Source of the DNA: Symsagittifera roscoffensis
Lineage: Eukaryota > Xenacoelomorpha > Acoela > Convolutidae
DNA: 64,000 nt
Assembly (NCBI RefSeq): GCF_963678635.1
Contig: NC_087064.1
Coordinates: forward strand, 58,786,338-58,850,337
Direction: 5' to 3'
The position numbers and the translations under genes were made by a program. The number at the start of each line of letters is the position of its first letter. Within the stretch, counting starts at the first letter, position 1. Positions 20,558-34,919 of the stretch are shown here, piece by piece. The notes under the pieces were generated by a model. The model was not told the DNA's origin. It saw nothing but the letters and a program-made list of their open reading frames with translations, and did no database searches.

Positions 20558-23500
20558 AGTTAGGTTTCAAACTATCGTAAGTTTTGATTGAATTATAAAA
20601 GACTTTATGAATTTATACGTCTTAATAGTTTCAGTAAACCCTTGTTAAATCTTGTATATAAATCGAGAGGTTAATTCATGCTAAAACTGAACGTGAACCA
20701 TTTTGAGCGTTTGGTTTGACTGTACATAAGCTAAGACTAGGCAGGCTACTTTGTAGTTGGTAGCTTCAGAATTACGTGACCGAGAATATCATGCAAGTGT
20801 TATTCAGAGCTACGTTTAAGCTCTCGAAGTCTTGCTGTTATCGCGCAGGTTGTGCCACTTGATTTTTCCTGTGTATGAAGTGTTCAATTGACATAAGTAT
20901 TCCAAAGTAGCGCGCCAATTCTGGATAGCTTTTTAAAAGTCAAATGTTTTTGTTAGGTTCCACCAGAATTTAGAAAACTTTGTCGACATAATTGAACTTT
21001 TTGGGTTTTAAAAGTTTCTCCTATGTCTGGTCCAAAAAAACCAATAGTTTGAATGTTTGGCAATTAATGGAAAAACAATTTTTTTCTTATAGGACAGAAT
21101 GATGAATGTATTTCACTCGTTGATTTACTTTTTGTCAAACTTCCTTAGAAACAAAACACCAATTTGCTTCACTTGCTCTACCATCATCGTTTTTTGCAAT
21201 CCTAACCAGATATGAAATAGTTTGAATCGAACTCCAGGAGACCCAACTAGAATAGCTAAGCAATTATTAATTTTTTCATTCGGCATCGGGCCAGTGATAT
21301 CGATCCTTTTCAAAAGAAAACTTGAAACTATAGTTTCTATGAGAAGACAACCAACTGTGATATACAGTTGTATGGTTTTTATTTTTAGGATCGAGAACCA
21401 ATTTTGCCGTATCAGATCCTATAAACATAAAATCTTTCGAGATAAAATCATCAATAAAAATTTTTTATCAAAGAGATATGTTCCAAATTTGTTTTCTAGA
21501 AACCCAGGGTTGGCAACTGGTTGCATTTTCGAAAACTGCAAATCAAGTTTTTCAGAGAATTCAAATTATTTTTTAAAGAAAAGGGTTCTTTGCTTAAACA
21601 GCAATATTTGATTCACGAGTGAGCGCTTTCGTATTGGAATCAGTTTGAAACCAATATTTTTTATCAAATTATATTCTCTCATAAATATCACTGCCAAACA
21701 TTTAGAACTAACCAATCCCTATCCACTATAGAGACTTCTGAACATTTGTAATGCTGAAACTACTTATAGTTTCAGCCAGAGAAGAAGTTATTTAACTTAG
21801 AAAGCAGTTGATCTTCCTCTCCTCATACCTCGCAAGAATATCAGTATACACTAGATCCATTGAGACTAAAAAATATAAGAGTAATATCAGGATCGGTATT
21901 AATTTGCACAAAGTTGCACCAGTCTATCCTTCCAAAGTTTAGATAGCGTGACGAACAGACAATGTGCCCTATACAGAATTACTCTATGAGAAAGCCATCC
22001 CAAAACTAAATTCATCTGGTGCGACCAAAGTCTCAAGCCGAACTATTTTTACATAGGTTTACGTTTTGTCTTTACATTTAAGTTTTGTAACTTTTGATTG
22101 AGTTAATTCAGACCTTGTAAATTTTTCCGTCTTAATGGTTTCCGTAAAACCTTGTTAAACTTTGTATATGTTTCCAGAAGTTAAGTCATGCTAATACTGA
22201 ACGTGAATCAGTTTGAGCGTTTGGTTTGACTGTATACATGCTAAGACTAGACAGGCTACTTGGTAGTTGGTAACTTCAGAATTACGTGACCGAGAAGATC
22301 ATGCAAGTAATATTCAGAGCTATTGTTAAGCTGTCCAAGTCTTGCTGTTATCGGGCCGATTTAGCCACATGATTTTCCCTTTTTTATGAAGTGTTCAGTT
22401 GACATAAAAATTCTGAGTTAGTGCGACAATTCTGGATAGCTTTTTAAAAGTCGATTGTTTTTGTTAGGTTCCACCAGTTTTTAGAAAACCTTGTCGACAT
22501 AATGGTATTTTCTGGATCTTAAAAGTTTCTCTGATGTCTAGACCGAAAAATAGCCAATAGTTTGAATGTCTGGCAAAAAATGGAAAGAATTTTTTTTTCT
22601 TATAATATAATTGTTCAAAACATCCGCAAAAAACTTGCGCGGTAAAAGTGATTTTTTTGTTAAGAGACAGAATGAAGACCGTATTTCACTCGTTGATTTA
22701 CTTTTTGTCAAATTTCTTTTGAAACAAAACACCCATTCGCTTCACTTGCTCTACCCTCATCGTTTTTTGCAATCCTAACCAGATTTGAAATAGTTCTAAT
22801 CGAAACCCACAAGACCCAACTAGAATGGCTTACCAATTAATATTATTTTTTTCATTCGGCATCGGGCCAGTGATATCGATCCTTTTCAAAAGAAACCTTG
22901 AAACTATAATTTCTAAGAGAAGACAACCAACTGTGATATACAATTGTATGGTTTTTATTTATTCATAGGATCGAGAACCAATTTTGCCGTATCAGGTCCT
23001 ATAAACATGAAATTTTTCGAGATAAAATCATCAATAAAATTTTTTTATCAATGAGAAAGATTCCAACTTTGTTTTCTAGAAACCCAGGGTTGGCAGCTGA
23101 TTGCATTTTCGAAAACTGCAAATCAAGTTTTTCAGAACATTCAAATTATTTTTTAAAGAAAAGGGTTCTTTGCTTAAACAGCAATATTTGATTCACGAGT
23201 GATGGCTTTCGTATTGGAATCAGTTTGAAACCAATATTTTTTTATCAAATTATATTCTCTGATAAATATCACTGCCAAATATTTAGAACTAACCAATTCT
23301 TATCCACTATAGAGACTTATGAACATTTGTAATGCTGAAGATACTTATAGTTTCAGCCAGAGAAGAAGTTATTTAACTTAGAAAGTAGTTGATCTTCCTC
23401 TCCTCATACCTCGCAAGAAATCAGTATACACTAGATCTATTGAAAATAGAAAACATAAGAGTAATATCAGGATCGGTATTAATTTGCACGAAGTTGCACG

Positions 23501-26500
23501 AGTCTATCCTTCCAAAATTTAGATAGCGTGACGAACAGACAATGTGCCTTATTCAAAACTACTCTATGAGAAGGTCAGCCCAAAACTAAACTCATCTGGT
23601 GCGACCAAATGAGTGTAAAGCAGACATATTTTTTCGTAGGTTTAATTTTTGTCTTTACATTTAAGTTTTGTAAATTTTGACTGAATTAAACCAGAATGTA
23701 TTTCACTCGTTGATTTACTTTTTGTCAAACTTCCTTAGAAACAAAACACCAATTTGCTTCACTTGCTCTACCATCATCGTTTTTTGCAATCCTAACCAGA
23801 TATGAAATAGTTTGAATCGAACTCCAGGAGACCCAACTAGAATAGCTTAGCAATTATTAATTTTTTCATTCGGCATCGGGCCAGTGATATCGATCCTTTT
23901 CAAAAGAAAACTTGAAACTATAGTTTCTATGAGAAGACAACCAACTGTGATATACAATTGTATGGTTTTTATTTTTAGGATCGAGAACCAATTTTGCCGT
24001 ATCAGATCCTATAAACATAAAATTTTTCGAGATAAAATCATCAATAAAAATTTTTTATCAAAGAGATATGTTCCAAATTTGTTTTCTAGAAACCCAGGGT
24101 TGGCAACTGGTTGCATTTTCGAAAACTGCAAATCAAGTTTTTCAGAGCATTCAAATTATTTTTCAAGAAAAGGGTTCTTTGCTTAAACAGCAATATTTGA
24201 TTCACGAGTGAGCGCTTTCGTATTGGAATCAGTTTGAAACCAATATTTTTTATCAAATTATATTCTCTCATAAATATCACTGCCAAACATTTAGAACTAA
24301 CCAATCCCTATCCACTATAGAGACTTCTGAACATTTGTAATGCTGAAACTACTTATAGTTTCAGCCAGAGAAGAAGTTATTTAACTTAGAAAGCAGTTGA
24401 TCTTCCTCTCCTCATACCTCGCAAAAATATCAGTATACACTAGATCCATTGAGACTAAAAAATATAAGAGTAATATCAGGATCGGTATTAATTTGCACGA
24501 AGTTGCACCAGTCTATCGATCCAAAGTTTAGATAGCGTGATGAACAGACAATATGCCCTATTCAGAATTACTCTATGAGAAAGCCATCCCAAAACTAAAT
24601 TCATCTGGTGCGACCAAAGTCTCAAGCCGAACTATTTTTACGTAGGTTTACGTTTTGTTTTTACATTTAATTTTTGTAACTTTTGAATGAATTAACTCAG
24701 ACTTTGTAAATTTTTCCGTCTTAATGGTTTCAGTAAAACCTTGTTAAACTTTGTATAAGTTTCCAGAAGTTAAGTCATGCTAATACTGAACGTGAATCAG
24801 TTTGAGCGTTTGGTTTGACTGTATACATGCTAAGACTAGACAGGCTACTTGGTAGTTGGTAACTTCAGAATTACGTGACCGAGAAGATCATGCAAGTAAT
24901 ATTCAGAGCTATTGTTAAGCTGTCCAAGTCTTGCTGTTATCGGGCCGATTTAGCCACATGATTTTCCCTTTTTTATGAAGTGTTCAGTTGACATAAACAT
25001 TCTGAGTTAGTGCGACAATTCTGGATAGCTTTTTAAAAGTCGATTGTTTTTGTTAGGTTCCACCAGATTTTAGAAAACCTTGTCGACATAATGGTATTTT
25101 CTGGATCTTAAAAGTTTCTCCGATGTCTAGACCGAAAAATAGCCAATAGTTTGAATGTTTGGCAAAAAATGGAAAGAATTTTTTTTTCTTATAGTATGAT
25201 TGTTCAAAAAATCCGCAAAAAATTGCGCGGTAAAAGTGATTTTTTTGTTAAGAGACAGAATGAAGACCGTATTTCACTCGTTGATTTACTTTTTGTCAAA
25301 CTTCTTTTGAAACAAAACACCCATTCGCTTCACTTGCTCTACCTTCATCGTTTTTTGCAATCCTAACCAGATTTGAAATAGTTCTAATCGAAACCCACAA
25401 GACCCAACTAGAATGGCTTACCAATTAATTTTATTTTTTTTTCATTCGGCATCGGGCCAGTGATATCGATCTTTTTCAAAAGAAAACTTGAAACTATAAT
25501 TTCTAAGAGAAGACAACCAACTGTGATATACAATTGTATGGTTTTTATTCATAGGATCGAGAACCAATTTTGCCGTATCAGGTCCTATAAACATGAAATC
25601 TTTCGAGATAAAATCATCAATAAAAATTTTTTATCAATGAGAAATGTTCCAACTTTGTTTTCTAGAAACCCAGGGTTGGCAGCTGATTGCATTTTCGAAA
25701 ACTGCAAATCAAGTTTTTCAGAACATTCAAATTATTTTTTAAAGAAATGGGTTCTTTGCTTAAACAGCAATATTTGATTCACGAGTGAGCGCTTTCGTAT
25801 TGGAATCAGTTTGACACCATTATTTTTTATCAAATTCTATTCTCTGATAAATATCACTGCCAAATATTTAGAACTAACCAATCCTTATCCACTATAGAGA
25901 ATTATGAACATTTGTAATGCTGAAGATACTTATAATTTCAGCCAGAGAAGAAGTTATTTAACTTAGAAAGTAGTTGATCTTCCTCTCCTCATACCTCGCA
26001 AGAAATCAGTATACACTAGTTCTATTGAAAATAAAAAAACATAAGAGTAATATCAGGATCGGTATTAATTTGTACGAAGTTGCACGAGTCTATCCTTCCA
26101 AAACTTAGATAGCGTGACGAACAGACAATGTGCCTTATTCAGAACTACTCTATGAGAAGGTAATCCCAAAACTAAACTCATCTGGTGCGACCAAATGAGT
26201 CTAAAGCAGACTTATTTTTTCGTAGGTTTAAGTTTTGTCTTTACATTTAAGTTTTGTAAATTTTGACTGAATTAAACCATACTCTGTAAATTTATACGTC
26301 TTAATAGTTTTAGTAAACCCTTGTTAAAACTTGTATATTAATCGAGAAGTTAATTCATGCTAAAACTGAACGTGAACCATTTTGAGCGTTTGGTTTGACT
26401 GTACATAAGCTAAGACTAGGCAGGCTACTTTGTAGTTGGTAGCTTCAGAATTACGTGACCGAGAATATCATGCAAGTGTTATTCAGAGCTACGTTTAAGC

Positions 26501-29500
26501 TCTCGAAATCTTGCTGTTATCGCGCAGGTTTTGCCACTTGATTTTCCTGTGTATGAAGTGTTCAATTGACATAAGTATTCCAAAGTAGCGCGCCAATTCT
26601 GGATATATTTTTAAAAGTAAAATGTTTTTGTTAGGTTCCACCAGATTTTAGAAAACTTTGTCGACATAATGGTATTTTCTGGATTTTAAAAAATTCTCCG
26701 ACGTGAAGACCAAAAAATAGCCAATAGTTTGAATGCTTGGCCAAAAATGGAAAGAATTTGTTTTCTTATAGTATGATTGTTCAGAAAAACCGCAAAAAGC
26801 TTGCGCGGTAAAAGTGATTTTTCTTTGTTAAGAGACAGAATGAAGACCGTATTTCACTCATTGATTTACTTTTTGTCAAACTTCTTTTGAAACAAAACAC
26901 CCATTCGCTTCACTTGCTCTACCTCATCGTTTTCTGCAATTCTAACCAGATTTGAAATAGTTCTAATCGAAACCCTTAAGACCCAACTAGAATTGCTTAC
27001 CAATTAATATCATTTTTTTTTCATTCGGCATCGTGCCAGTGATATCGATCCTTTTCAAAAGAAAACTTGAAACTATAATTTCTAAGAGAAGACAACCAAC
27101 TGTGATATACAATTGTATGGTTTTTATTCATAGGATCGAGAACCAATTTTGCCGTATCAGATCCTATAAACATAAAATTTTCGAGATAAAATCATCAATA
27201 AAAAAATTTTATCAAAGAGATATGTTCCAAATTTGTTTTCTAGAAACCCAGGGTTGGCAACTGGTTGCATTTTCGAAAACTGCAAATCAAGTTTTTCAGA
27301 GCATTCAATTTATTTTTTAAAGAAAAGGGTTCTTTGCATAAACAGCGATATTAGATTCACGAGTGAGCGCTTTCGTATTGGAATCAGTTTGAAACCAATA
27401 TTTTTGTCAAATTATATTATCTGATAAATATCACTGCCAAACATTTAGAACTAACCAATCCTTATCCACTATAGAGACTTCTGAACATTTTAATGCTGAA
27501 ACTACTTATAGTTTCGGCCAGAGAAGAAGTCATTTAACTTAGAAAGCAGTTGATCTTCCTCTCCTCATGCCTCGCAAGAATATCAGTATACAATAGATCC
27601 ATTGAGACTAAAACATATAAGAGTAATATCAGGATCGGTATTAATTTGCACGAAGTTGCACCAGTCTATCGTTCCAAAGTTTAGATAGCGTGATGAACAG
27701 ACAATATGCCCTATTCAGAATTACTCTATGAGAAAGCCATCCCAAAACTAAATTCATCTGGTGCGACCAAAGTCTCAAGCCGAACTATTTTCACGTAGGT
27801 TTACGTTTTGTCTTTACATTTAAGTTTTGTAACTTTTGATTGAACCATTGCAGACTTTGTAAATTTTTCCGTCTTAATGGTTTCCGTAAAACCTTGTTAA
27901 ACTTTGTATATGTCTCCAGAACTTAAGTTATGCTAATACTGAACGTGAATCATGTTGAGCGTTTGGTTTGACTGTATACATGCTAAGACTAGACAGGCTA
28001 CTTGGTAGTTGGTAACTTCAAAATTACGTGACCGAGAAGATCATGCAAGTATTTTTCAGAGCTATTGTTAAGCTGTCGAAGTCTTGCTGTTATCGGGCCG
28101 ATTTAGCCACATGATTGTCCCTTTTTTATGAAGTGTTCAGTTGACATAAACATTCCGAGGTAGCGCGCCAATTCTGGATAGATTTTTAAAAGTCGATTGT
28201 TTTTGCTAGGTTCCACCAGATTTTACAAAAACTTTGTCAACATAATTGTATTTTTTTGGTTTTAAAAATTTCTCCGATGTCTGGGCCGAAAAAAAGCCCA
28301 TAGTTTGAAAGTTTGGCAAAAAACGAAAAACATTTTTTTTTAGTATGATTGTTCAAAAAATCCGCAAAAAGCTTGCGCGGTAAACGTGATTTTTTTAAGA
28401 GACAGAATGATGAACGTATTTCACTCGTTGACTTACTTTTTGTCAAAATTCCTTAGAAACAAAACACCCATTCACTTCACTTGCTTTACCATCATCGTTT
28501 TCTGCAACCCTAACCAGATTTGAAATAGTTCTAATCGAAATCCACAAAACCCAACTAGAATGGTCTACCAATTAATTTTATTTTTCTCATTTGGCGTTGG
28601 AACAGTGATATCAATCCTTTTTTGACGAGAAAACTTGAAGCTATAGTTTCTAAGAGGAGACAACCAAATGTGATAAAAATTTGTATGGCGTTTTATTCAT
28701 AGGATGGCAAGCCTTTTTGCCATATTAGATCCTAAAAACATAAATTCTTTCGAATTAAAGTCATCGATAAAATTTTTTCATCAAAGAAAAAAGTTACAAT
28801 TTTGTTTTGTAGAAACCTAAGGTTGGCAATTAAACGCATTTTTGAAAACTGCAAATCAAGCTTTTCAGAGCATTCAAATTTCCTTAAAGAAAAGGGCTCT
28901 TTGTTTAAACAGCGATATTTGATTCATGAGTGAGCTCTTTCGTATTGAATTAGTTGATACCAATATTTTCTTATCAAATTACCTTCTCTGATAAATATCA
29001 CTGCCAAATATTTAGAACTAACCAATCCTTATTCACTATAGATACTTATGAACATTTGTAATGCTAATGATACTTATAGTTTCAGCCAGAGAAGAAGTCA
29101 TTTAACTTAGAAAGCAGTTGATCTTCCTCTCCTCATACCTCGCAAGAGTATCAGTATACACTAGATCTATCGAGACTAAAAAATATAAGAGTAATATTAG
29201 GATCGGTATTATTTTGCATGAAGTTGCTTGAGTCTATCCTTCCAAAATTTAGATAGCGTGACGAACAGACAATGTGCCCTATCCAGAATTACTCTATGAG
29301 AAGGCCACCCCAAAACTAAATTCATCTGGTGCGACCAAATGATTCCCAAGAAGACCTATTTTTACAGAGGTTTAATATTTGTCTTTACAATTAGGTTTTG
29401 TAACTTTTGATTGAATTAATTCAGACTTTGTAAATTTTTACGCCTTAATGGTTTCCGTAAAACCTTGTTAAACTTTGTATATGTTTCCAGAAGTTAAGTC

Positions 29501-32500
29501 ATGCTAATACTGAACGTGAATCATTTTGAGCGTTTGGTTTGACTGTATACATTCTCAGACAAGACAGGCTACTTGGTAGTTGGTAGCTTCAGAATTACGT
29601 GACCGAGAAGATCATGCAAGTAATATTCAGAACTATCTTTAAGCTGTCGAAGTCTTGCTGTTATCCGGCCAATTTAGCCACATGATTTTCCATTTTTTAT
29701 GAAGTGTTCAGTTGACTTAAATCTTTAAAGGTAGCGCGCCAATTCTGGATAGCTTTTTAAAAGTCGACTGTTTTCGCTAGGTTCCACCACATTTTAGAAA
29801 ACTTTGTCGACATAATTGTATTTTTTGAGTTTTAAAAGTTTCTCCAATGTCTGGGCCAAAAAATAGCCAATAGTTTGAATGTCTGGCAAAAAATGGAAAA
29901 ACAAACATTTTTTTGTTATAGTATGGTTGTTCAAAAAATCCGCAAAAAGGTTGCGCGGTAAAGGTGATTTTTTTTGTTAGGAGAGAGAATGATGACCGTA
30001 TTTCACTCGTTGATTTACTTTTTGTCAAACTTCTTTTGAAACAAAACACCAGTTTGCTTCACTTGCTCTACCATCATCGTTTTTTGCAATCCTAACCAGA
30101 TATGAAATAGTTTGAATCGAACTCCACGAGACCCAACTAGAATAGCTTAGCAATTATTAATTTTTTCATTCGGCATCGGGCCAGTGATATCGATCCTTTT
30201 CAAAAGAAAACTTGAAACTATAATTTCCAAGAGAAGACAACTAACTGTGATATACAATTGTATGGTTTTTGTTCATAGGATCGAGAACCAATTTTGCCGT
30301 ATCAGATCCTATCAACATAAAATTTTTCGAGATAAATTCATCGATAAAATTTTTTTATCAACGAGAAATGTTACAATTTTGTTTTCTAGAAACCTAGGGT
30401 TGGCAACTAAACGCATTTTTGAAAACTGCAAATCAAGCTTTTCAGAGCATTCGAATTTCCTTAAAGAAATTGGCTCTTTGTTTAAACAGCGATATTTGAT
30501 TCATGAGTGCGCTCTTTCGTATTGAATCAGTTTGATACCAATGTTTTTTTATCAAATTATATTCTCTGATAAATATCACTGCCAAATATTTAGAACTAAC
30601 CAATCCTTATCCACTATAGAGACTTATGAACATTTGTAATGCTGAAGATACTTATAGTGTCAGCCAGAGAGGAAGTTATTTAACTTAGAAAGTAGTTGAT
30701 CTTCCTCTCCTCATACCTCGCAAGAAATCAGTATAAACTAGATCTATTGAAAATAAAAAACATAAGAGTAATATCAGGATCGGTATAAATTAGCATGAAG
30801 TTGAACGAATTTATCCTTCCAAAATTTAGATAGCGTGACGAACAGACAATGTGCCTTATTCAGAACTACTCTATGAGAAGGTCATTCCAAAACTAAACTC
30901 ATCTGGTGCGACCAAATGAGTCTAAAGCAGACCTATTTTTTCGTAGGTTTAAGTTTTGTCTTTACATTTAAGTTTTGTAAATTTTGACTGAATTAAACCA
31001 GACTCTGTAAGTTTTTACGTCCTAATGGTTTCCGTAAAAATTTGTTAAACTTTGTATATGTTTCCAGATATAAGTCATGCTAATACTGAACGTGAATCAT
31101 TTTGAGCGTTTGGTTTGACTGTATACATGCTAAGTCTAGACAGGCTACTTGGTAGTTGGTAGCTTCAAAATTACGTGACCGAGAAGATCATGCAAGTATG
31201 ATTTTCCTTTTTTTATGAAGTGTTCAGTTCACATAATAATTCCGAGGTAGCGCGCCAATTCTGGATAGCTTTTTAAAAGTCAAATGTTTTTTTGTTAGGT
31301 TCCACCAGAATTTGGAAAATTTGTCGACATTAATTGAACTATTTGGGTTTTAAAAGTTTCTCCGATATCTGGGCCAAAAAATAGCCAATAGTTTGAATGT
31401 TTGGCAAACAATGGAAAGACAAACTTTTTTTTCTTACAATTTGATTGTTCAAAAAATCCGCAAAAAGATTGTGCGGTAAAAGTGAGTTTTTTTTGTTAAT
31501 AGACAGAATGATGAAAGTATTTCACTCGTTGATTTACTTCTTGTCGTACTTCCTTAGAAACAAAACACCCATTCGCTTCACTTGCTCTACCATCACCGTT
31601 TTTTGCAATCCTAACCAGATTTGAAATAGTTGTAATCGAAATCCACAAGACCCAACTAGAATGGCTTACCAATTAAAACTATTTTTTTCATTTGGCGTTG
31701 GAACAGTGATATCAATCCTTCTTCACGACAAATTTTGAAGCTATACTTTCTAGGAGGAGACAACCAAATGTGATATATATATTTGTATGGTTTTTTATCT
31801 ATAGGAGGGCAAGCTTTTTTGCCATATTAGATCCTATAAACATAAACTCTTCCGAGTTAAAGTTACCAATAACATTTTTTTTATAAAAGAGAAATGTTAC
31901 AATTTTGTTTTCTAGAAACCTAGGGTTTGGCAAAAAAAGGAAAACATTTTTTTTCTTATAGAATGATTGTTCAAAAAATCCACAAAAAACTTGCGCGGTA
32001 AAAGTGATTTTTTTTTGTTAAGAGACAGAATGATGAACGTATTTCAATCGTTGATTTACTTTTTGTCAAACTTCCTCAGAAATAAAACACCAATTTGCTT
32101 CACTTGCTCTACCATCATCGTTTTTTGCAATCCTAACCAGATTTGAATTAGTTCTAATCGAAATCTACAGGACCTTACCAATTGATATTATTTTTTTCAT
32201 TTGGCGTTGGAACAGTGATATCAATCGTTTTTCACGAGAAAACTTGAAGCTATTTGTTCTAAGAGGAGACAACCAAATGTGATATATATTTGTATGGTTT
32301 TTTATTCATAGGATGGCAAGCCTTTTTTGCCATTTTAGATCCAATAAACATAAACTCTTTCGAGTTAAAGTCAGCAATAAATTTTGTTATCAAAGAGAAA
32401 TGTTACAATTTTGTTTCTAGAAACCTAGGGTTGGCAACTAAACGCATTTTTGAAAATTTTTCAGAGCACTCAAATTCCCTTAAAGGAAAGGGCTCTTTGT

Positions 32501-32925
32501 TTAAACAGCGATATTTGATTCATGAGTGAGCTCTTTCGTATTGAATTAGTTGATACCAATATTTTCTTATCAAATTACCTTCTCTGATAAATATCACTGC
32601 CAAATATTTAGAACTAACCAATCCTTATTCACTATAGATACTTATGAACATTTGTAATGCTGAAGATACTTATAGTTTCAGCCAGAGAAGAAGTTATTTA
32701 ACTTAGAAAGTAGTTGATCTTCCTCTCCTCATACCTCGCAAGAAATCAGTATACACTAGATCTATTGAAAATAGAAAACATAAGAGTAATATCAGGATCA
32801 GTATTAATTTGTACGAGTTTGTACGAGCCTATCCGTCCAAACTTTAGATAGCCTGACGAACAGACGTTGTGCCCTATCCAAAATTACGCTTTGTGAAGGC
32901 CATCCCAAAACTAAACTCATCAATC
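20558..32925 (+). repeat. Tandem array, about 1.58-kb unit, about eight copies
   Basis: Landmarks recur in order: GAGCGTTTGGTTTGACTG (about 20.71, 22.21, 24.80, 26.38, 27.96, 29.53, 31.10 kb); GTATTTCACTCGTTGATTTAC (about 21.11, 22.68, 23.70, 25.27, 26.85, 28.42, 30.00, 31.52, 32.04 kb); a hairpin GCTGAAACTA..TAGTTTCAGC; and TAGCGTGACGAACAGACAA (about 21.95, 23.52, 24.53, 26.11, 27.69, 29.26, 30.83 kb, decayed at 32.85). Spacing is about 1,578 bp except for a unit shortened by about 570 bp at 23.69 kb and a rearranged one at 31.92 kb. Copies differ by a few per cent plus indels. Open frames of about 100 codons recur on both strands but have no ATG at a conserved place. The array abuts the first exon of the minus-strand gene at 18796-20557. 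Confidence 0.92.
21700..22030 (+). ncRNA. Hairpin-bearing block (first of eight), possible structured RNA
   Basis: Representative copy. The hairpin at 21753-21776 has a perfect 10-bp stem (GCTGAAACTA) and a 4-base loop. It is followed by CAGAGAAGAAG, a CTTCCTCTCCTCATACCTCGC stretch, ATCAGTATACACTAGATC, ATATAAGAGTAATATCAGGATCGGTATTA, paired TTGCACAAAGTTGCACCAG and TAGCGTGACGAACAGACA. Other hairpins start near 23334, 24342, 25919, 27494, 29063, 30641 and 32659; several have one or two mismatches. The block is better kept than the rest of the unit and also exists alone at 11424-11698. Whether it is transcribed cannot be told; a MITE origin is the alternative. Confidence 0.3.
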
Positions 32926-33325
32926 ATTGACCAGCAGAGTCTCAAGTAGACCAATTTTAAGGTAGATTTAGAAAATTGTAGATTTAGCATAAATTCAAAA
33001 CCGAATTTAGACAACCCGAAAAAAGAATTAGCGCACATCCATGTCTCAGAAAAAATAATCAAGCCGAACAATTCTGGAGACAAAAAGAGGCCACAAGAGA
33101 CGAAAAACCAAACATCTAAACTGTCTAACAACCTTAAGCGTCGATTCACTCTCCAACCTTTATAAACGACCAAGGATTAACCGAAACTCTTTCAAAAACT
33201 TACCATTAAAATTAAATTAAACAGCGAAGAACTTCGGTTGTTCATATTTCAGTTGGATACTACCTCTTAAAACTGACCCAGGCCTAGAACAAGTTTATAT
33301 CTAGTAGGCACTGAAATAGTGACTA
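32926..33325. other. Distal edge of the array, no gene seen
   Basis: Array homology ends at about CCCAAAACTAAACTCATC (32925). Beyond it the sequence is unique and A-rich. The 99-codon minus-strand frame at 32874-33173 has no recognisable domain. Confidence 0.35.
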
Positions 33326-34819
33326 AATATCTACTTGTGTTCTATTTATAGCTGAGCTTTGTGTATTGAGTTATTAATCTCCAACCCTCGATCTCAAATC
33401 GATCCTCATTTTCAAAAGATTGAGATTTGTTAAATGTAGAGAACACCGCATTAAATCAATTGAGAGCAGCAACAATTCTTTCTTATGAATCGATTTACTC
33501 TCTCCCCAATCCGTCTTGCCACGACAACACGACCCAAGGCTTAGGACAACCTCTCAAAAAGAGTAAAAACTAACAGTTTTATAATTTAAAATTTTTACCT
33601 GGATTTTGAATCATTCATTCTAACATTTATGTCAATAGAGGAATTGGAAAACAAACAAACCATAGTTCTACACATTTGTTTAATTCAAATACTACATGCG
33701 ACCTTGTTATAACAACGCAAAACAAAAAATAAGATATATCAAATCAAACAGCAAACTAAAAAAAATTAAAAAATCTTTAGAGAAAAACACGTTAAAAACC
33801 CGATTTTTTAGAAATTAACGATAAAAAAAAAGTCAGCGACCAACGATATTTTTCTGAATCACAAGCTAAAACAGCATCATCTATTGAAGATAAACGTAGG
33901 TTAAAAACACAATTAGGAAAAATCAGCACAATTGTATAACTGAAATCAAAATCAAAGGCATATTGAAAAAAAACACTATGATTAATACCGCATAAAAAAC
34001 GGTTAATTACAACGGTATCTTCGACAGCGCTTCAATCCTCCCAGTTGTCACTGACCCCACTAGTGACCCATCAAAAGGACAATAGCAACTTTGCCACATT
34101 TTAGTTATCACTTTCTTTCGAAAAGGCAATAGCCCAAGCCAACAAAAACTTCTAGAAACTAAAATTAAAAGACAATTTTCAGATCACTATCTATCAGGCA
34201 TCTTTAATATTATATCACGATATGGCTTTTTTACTACTGAATTTCTTCTAATACCAGATTCTAACAGGGAAACAAAAACACAACACCACACCGATCTCAA
34301 ACCGATGACACAGAATTTAAATTTTAAAAAGTTCTTATAAATTACATTAAAACTATTTATTAGCAAAAAATCACAACAAGCAAATTCAAAATTCACAAAC
34401 AATGTTTTCTCGATTATCTATGGCCAGATATCATTGTTAGAAACCAACAAAACACTCTAGGTATCTCCATCATAGACATCACATCATGAAGCAGTAAGAA
34501 CAAAAACTGTATTTTTTAACAATTTTTAGATTCAACTCTCGAAAAGCTCTGAGGTAGAAGTCTCACAGAAATCAAAAGTCGATTTGGTAAAACTGTTAGC
34601 AAGTTTTATGATTTTTTTGTCAACGTAACCTAGACTGGTAGACACTCTCGAAAACAATTTTGCACATATTGTTTTTTTATCTGGTGTTGTTACTGATGGG
34701 TGAATATGTGATATACTTAGCTGTGTTGTTGCTGGCTCTTTTCCAACAGTTTCCTCATAAGAGAAATGCGACGGTGTTTTAAAAACTTGTTGATGAAACA
34801 GCAGATAACACAGATTATG
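33326..34819 (+). repeat. 1.5-kb direct repeat, copy 1
   Basis: Co-linear with 35266-36770 from ATCTACTTGTGTTCTATTTATA to CACAGATTATG, including TCTCCAACCCTC, TTCTACACA, AAACACGTTAAAAACC, TTTTAGTTATCACTTTC and TCTAGACTGGTAGA-type landmarks. Plus strand very rich in A and C. Because copy 2 lies directly upstream of a decayed gag it may be an LTR (with this one a solo or older LTR), but no clean TG/CA ends or target duplication are visible. Confidence 0.75.
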
Positions 34820-34919
34820 GCTCGTTGTCTATCCATTCCAGTATTCGATGAAATTTTGTTGATGTTATTTTAGATGGGGTGTTTGAAGTTTAATTGAAAC
34901 GTTTTCAATTCACACATAC

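Noticed and set aside
21222-21611. Plus-strand frame of about 100 codons recurring in the 1.58-kb array (also near 23884, 25460, 27033, 30184)
   Set aside because: It lacks a conserved ATG (the listed starts are GTG-type), has frameshifts in several units and no domain; the similarity is that of the repeat.
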